A DNA stretch of 9,107 nt from JBLYYQ01 sp048550035 (lineage in GTDB: Bacteria > Nitrospinota_A > UBA7883 > JBLYYQ01), in the NCBI GenBank assembly GCA_048550035.1, contig JBLYYQ010000077.1, positions 1-9,107 of the forward strand, written 5' to 3'. Below, piece by piece: positions 7,547 to 9,107 of the stretch. A program made the translations under genes and the position numbers. Within the stretch, counting starts at the first letter, position 1. Each line of letters opens with the position of its first letter. The notes under the pieces were generated by a model that was not told where the DNA came from, ran no database searches, and saw only the letters and a list, made by a program, of their open reading frames with translations.

Positions 7547-8332
7547 TTACTTAACTTCAGCTAGAGGATAAGTTTTATAGTTTCTATATAGTAAACTTAA
7601 TGCAACTAGTAATATTATTCCACTAATAATCTGAGAAAAACTTAATGTAGAGTTTAGCCATACTCCTCGTATAGCATCACCTCGAAATATCTCTACAATG
7701 CTACGACCGATTGGATATAGAATCATATATGTAAGTGCGATCTGACCTTTGAACTTTCGATTGCGCCACAATAGGATAAGGATAGTAAATATTGCCAGCT
7801 CGTTGAATGAATCATAAAGTTGAGTTGGGTGAATTGGTATATTCAATGGAGCAAACGATTTTGGATCTAAGAATGTAACTCCAAATATAGTGTCAGTAGG
7901 CTTGCCGTAGCAACATCCGGCCATAAAACATCCTAGCCTACCTACCATATGTCCGAGTGACATTGCAGGTGCTATCGTATCTAAATAGTCCCAAAAATCA
8001 ACTTTGCTTCTATGAATGTACAACATGATAGAGAGTGCTAAAAATCCACCCACAAATCCACCATAAAAAACTAACCCACCAGCCCATACCTTGAATATAT
8101 CAATTGGGTTTGCCATAAAGTGATCAAGATCGAGGAAAACATAAAATAGTCTTGAGCCAATAAGCGCTCCCACAACAATCCATAATGCAGTATCTTTTAT
8201 TAACTCAGGATCAATATTTAACCGTCGACCTAGATATATATTTACAGATAGCATCACTACAAACGCACAACCTAATGCAACTCCATAGCTATGGATTGTA
8301 AGAAATCCTAATGAAAAAACTTCTGGATACAC
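7547..8332 (-). CDS. lgt: Prolipoprotein diacylglyceryl transferase
   Basis: Lgt moves a diacylglyceryl group from phosphatidylglycerol to the lipobox cysteine of prolipoproteins, the first step of lipoprotein maturation in the inner membrane. Numbered from the GTG at 8332 the protein has 261 residues and the usual seven or so membrane segments. Family motifs are IHSYGVALG (13-21), GSRLFYV (59-65), WAGGLVFYGGFVGG (83-96), the signature GRLGCFMAGCCYG (131-143, R132), HPTQLYD (168-174) and GRSIVEIFRGD (209-219, with R210, E214, R217). E. coli H103, N146 and E151 are replaced by Y90, C135 and C140; I recall this as a recognised subtype rather than damage. An in-frame GTG at 8341 would add three residues but begins inside the ribosome site GAAAGGTGG; the GTG at 8332 stands eight bases after GAAAGG, so I prefer it. 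It is the first gene of the seven-gene minus-strand cluster. Confidence 0.94.
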   Translation of the reverse strand: MYPEVFSLGFLTIHSYGVALGCAFVVMLSVNIYLGRRLNIDPELIKDTALWIVVGALIGSRLFYVFLDLDHFMANPIDIFKVWAGGLVFYGGFVGGFLALSIMLYIHRSKVDFWDYLDTIAPAMSLGHMVGRLGCFMAGCCYGKPTDTIFGVTFLDPKSFAPLNIPIHPTQLYDSFNELAIFTILILLWRNRKFKGQIALTYMILYPIGRSIVEIFRGDAIRGVWLNSTLSFSQIISGIILLVALSLLYRNYKTYPLAEVK

Positions 8333-8340
8333 AATTACCA

Positions 8341-8346
8341 CCTTTC
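8341..8346 (-). promoter_or_regulatory. Ribosome binding site deciding the lgt start
   Basis: On the minus strand GAAAGG is followed by eight bases and then GTG at 8332. This spacing favours 8332 over the in-frame GTG at 8341, which overlaps the site. Confidence 0.6.
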
Positions 8347-8368
8347 AATAACAAGAGATTGAATCTAT

Positions 8369-8397
8369 ATACTATCCTATTGTATACTAGCTTACAA
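8369..8397 (-). promoter_or_regulatory. Candidate sigma-70 promoter for the lgt operon
   Basis: On the minus strand a -35-like TTGTAA (8397-8392) is followed by a 17-base spacer and a -10-like TAGTAT (8374-8369); each matches the consensus at four of six positions. The predicted start, near 8362, would give a leader of about 30 bases before the lgt GTG. This is the only non-coding stretch ahead of the seven-gene cluster, so a promoter is expected here; the exact boxes are a guess. Confidence 0.35.
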
Positions 8398-8403
8398 TAG
8401 GAT
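8374..8403. repeat. Perfect 11-base inverted repeat upstream of lgt
   Basis: ATCCTATTGTA (8374-8384) is followed by an 8-base spacer and its exact reverse complement TACAATAGGAT (8393-8403). On neither strand does a T-run follow, so it does not look like an intrinsic terminator. It covers the -35 box and spacer of the candidate lgt promoter, a position typical of a repressor operator; a hairpin in a longer transcript is the alternative. Confidence 0.6.
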
Positions 8404-8408
8404 TTATG

Positions 8409-8451
8409 AAGCTACTTATTTCAATAGCTTGTAGCTGGCGATCATCAGCTA
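8409..8451. repeat. Two adjacent small inverted repeats
   Basis: AAGCTA (8409-8414) pairs with TAGCTT (8425-8430) across a 10-base loop. One base later TAGCTG (8432-8437) pairs with CAGCTA (8446-8451) across an 8-base loop. Arms of six bases are weak one by one, but the two lie directly beside the longer repeat at 8374-8403, giving three dyads in about 80 bases. Confidence 0.35.
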
Positions 8452-8627
8452 GTTATCTGATTTTGATGTTAAAGTCATAAGGTATAGATCGGCATTCATC
8501 ATCTCCATCACTGCCATAGATGCGAGCGCATTAATAACGAGTCTGTATTCTGATTCTTCTTAGCTATTATAGAGCCACTCGTCTGACTTACTTTCTCATA
8601 GAGACCTTAACAGCTATTTTTCAGCCC

Positions 8628-9032
8628 CTAAGGAAAACTCAATTTAGATGCATTTCGGACTGAGATTGTAACTATCCCATGGATCCGCTTATCCTTAGGA
8701 GGTAATTCTTTGATCGAAAGCTGTTTAACATCTGTAAAGAGAGTTGTAATCTTCTCACCTATAATTGTTTTCCTTACAATCTTGACTGCACTAATCCTGT
8801 TATCAGCATCTTTGTAGATATCAATTGACTTTACAAACTTTATATCAGATGGACCAAGATAAGTGTAAATTAGATTAGAAGCTGCAGGTCTACGACCTTG
8901 TACTGAATCAGAGGTTGCAATGCTAACCTCTAACAGTTTCACCTGCTTGCTAGAATCAGATCTGGCTACACCAATATTGAAGGCAGAAATGAATAAGAAT
9001 GCAATTATAAAAGCTTGAAGATGTCTGGCTAT
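8628..9032 (-). CDS. Unknown small exported protein, apparent ATA start
   Basis: I do not recognise this gene. The first usual start codon in frame is GTG at 8942 (104 residues), but the frame stays open upstream to a TGA at 9047-9045. From 9032 that extension encodes a textbook signal peptide: short basic start (ARH), hydrophobic core LQAFIIAFLFISAFNIGVA (residues 5-23), likely cleavage after A23, then a polar RSDSSKQ. A GAGAGG sits eight bases before codon 9032, which is ATA; no ATG, GTG or TTG lies between it and 8942. The mature part (about 110 residues) looks like beta-strands with many charged residues and no cysteine, lipobox or catalytic motif. Its end (TLFTDVKQLSIKEL...GIVTISVRN) faintly resembles the C-terminal part of minor pseudopilins, but there is no prepilin N-terminus, so this is not a call. 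Possibilities: a rare AUA start, a lost start codon (pseudogene), or a base error. It lies upstream of the lgt operon. Confidence 0.5.
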   Translation of the reverse strand: MARHLQAFIIAFLFISAFNIGVARSDSSKQVKLLEVSIATSDSVQGRRPAASNLIYTYLGPSDIKFVKSIDIYKDADNRISAVKIVRKTIIGEKITTLFTDVKQLSIKELPPKDKRIHGIVTISVRNASKLSFP

Positions 9033-9034
9033 GT

Positions 9035-9107
9035 TTATATCCTCTCAGTCAAATTAATGTCGATAAAAGTTAGCTGGGGTTTGAGTTGAAACATAACGGA
9101 CTGCCTC
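9035..9107 (-). CDS. Possible 3' end of an upstream minus-strand gene (partial, frame uncertain)
   Basis: Two minus-strand frames are open from the window edge. One reads EAVRYVSTQTPANFYRH and stops with TAA at 9056-9054. The other reads RQSVMFQLKPQLTFIDIN, LTERI and stops with TAA at 9037-9035, two bases before the ATA start of the next gene. Either could be the tail of a gene cotranscribed with the unknown gene; neither is long enough to recognise, and the frame cannot be decided from this window. Confidence 0.25.
   Translation of the reverse strand, partial: RQSVMFQLKPQLTFIDINLTERI
9041..9046 (-). promoter_or_regulatory. Ribosome binding site before the ATA-start gene
   Basis: Minus-strand GAGAGG followed by ATATAAAC and then ATA at 9032-9030. 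The eight-base spacing is ideal, and it is the main reason to place the start at 9032 despite the unusual codon. Confidence 0.5.

Larger units (their letters stand above)
8333..8627. other. Non-coding stretch between the unknown gene and lgt
   Basis: About 295 bases with no convincing gene. The lgt-proximal third holds the ribosome site, candidate promoter and inverted repeats listed separately. The rest (8449-8627) has only short frames on the minus strand: 8559-8449 is open for about 36 codons and includes MAVMEMMNADLYL, and upstream of an in-frame TAA it continues as ESKSDEWLYNS (8595-8563). Another frame gives GLYEKVSQTSG and further residues after the stop of the unknown gene. These may be chance open frames in AT-rich DNA or remains of a decayed gene. 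I found no tRNA, riboswitch or terminator pattern. Confidence 0.5.

Noticed and set aside
8406..8480. Plus-strand 24-codon frame beginning MKLLISIACSW, lipoprotein-like
   Set aside because: AGGA lies only three bases before the ATG, the frame has no proper hydrophobic core or mature part, and it lies within the dyad cluster.
8628..8942. LLEVSIA in the unknown protein read as a prepilin-type N-terminus
   Set aside because: The stretch after it is polar, not the 20-residue hydrophobic helix of a pilin, and no G-F-T-x-x-E cleavage motif precedes it; the real hydrophobic segment is the signal peptide further upstream.
1..9107. tRNA, rRNA, CRISPR arrays, insertion sequences, toxin-antitoxin or phage genes
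   Set aside because: No tRNA T-loop, regularly spaced repeats, transposase motifs or terminal repeats were seen; apart from the stretch upstream of lgt the window is filled by housekeeping genes.

Overview
The window is a gene-dense, AT-rich stretch (roughly 37-40 % G+C by eye) from a Gram-negative bacterium. An RND efflux pump, a PlsC acyltransferase and a prolipoprotein diacylglyceryl transferase all point to a diderm envelope. The Lgt subtype (GGLVFYGG and GRLGCF..GCCYG) and the rnhB-yraN pairing resemble those I know from Deltaproteobacteria-like and SAR324-like lineages. That placement is an inference of low confidence. No plasmid, phage, IS or CRISPR signature is visible, so this looks like chromosomal core territory.

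Layout: two gene clusters meet tail to tail. The plus-strand cluster (1-2881) holds the 3' end of an RND transporter gene, then mnmA (GTG start), then a suhB-type inositol monophosphatase gene whose TTG start and Shine-Dalgarno lie inside the end of mnmA. Only 12 bases separate it from the end of the minus-strand cluster. Reading leftwards, that cluster runs lgt (GTG start), rluD-type pseudouridine synthase, plsC, rnhB, yraN, dppB-type permease, dppC-type permease. Gaps run from -8 to +41 bases, so it is very probably one operon. It mixes lipoprotein maturation, rRNA modification, phospholipid synthesis, RNA-DNA hybrid removal and peptide uptake. The permease pair has no binding protein or ATPase gene in the window.

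Upstream of lgt is the only sizeable non-coding stretch (8333-8627). It has a perfect 11-base inverted repeat overlapping a plausible lgt promoter, and two further small hairpins. It also has reading-frame fragments that might be remnants of a decayed gene. Beyond it lies a small gene of unknown function (8628-about 9032, minus). Its reading frame extends upstream into a clear signal peptide and a well-spaced Shine-Dalgarno, but the codon in the start position is ATA, not ATG. The right edge (9035-9107) probably holds the last codons of another minus-strand gene.

I see no obviously new multi-gene system. The points most worth a second look are the ATA start with possible local gene decay, the palindrome at the lgt promoter, the three-cysteine (CxxC + C) MnmA, and the permease pair lacking partner genes at the end of a housekeeping operon.
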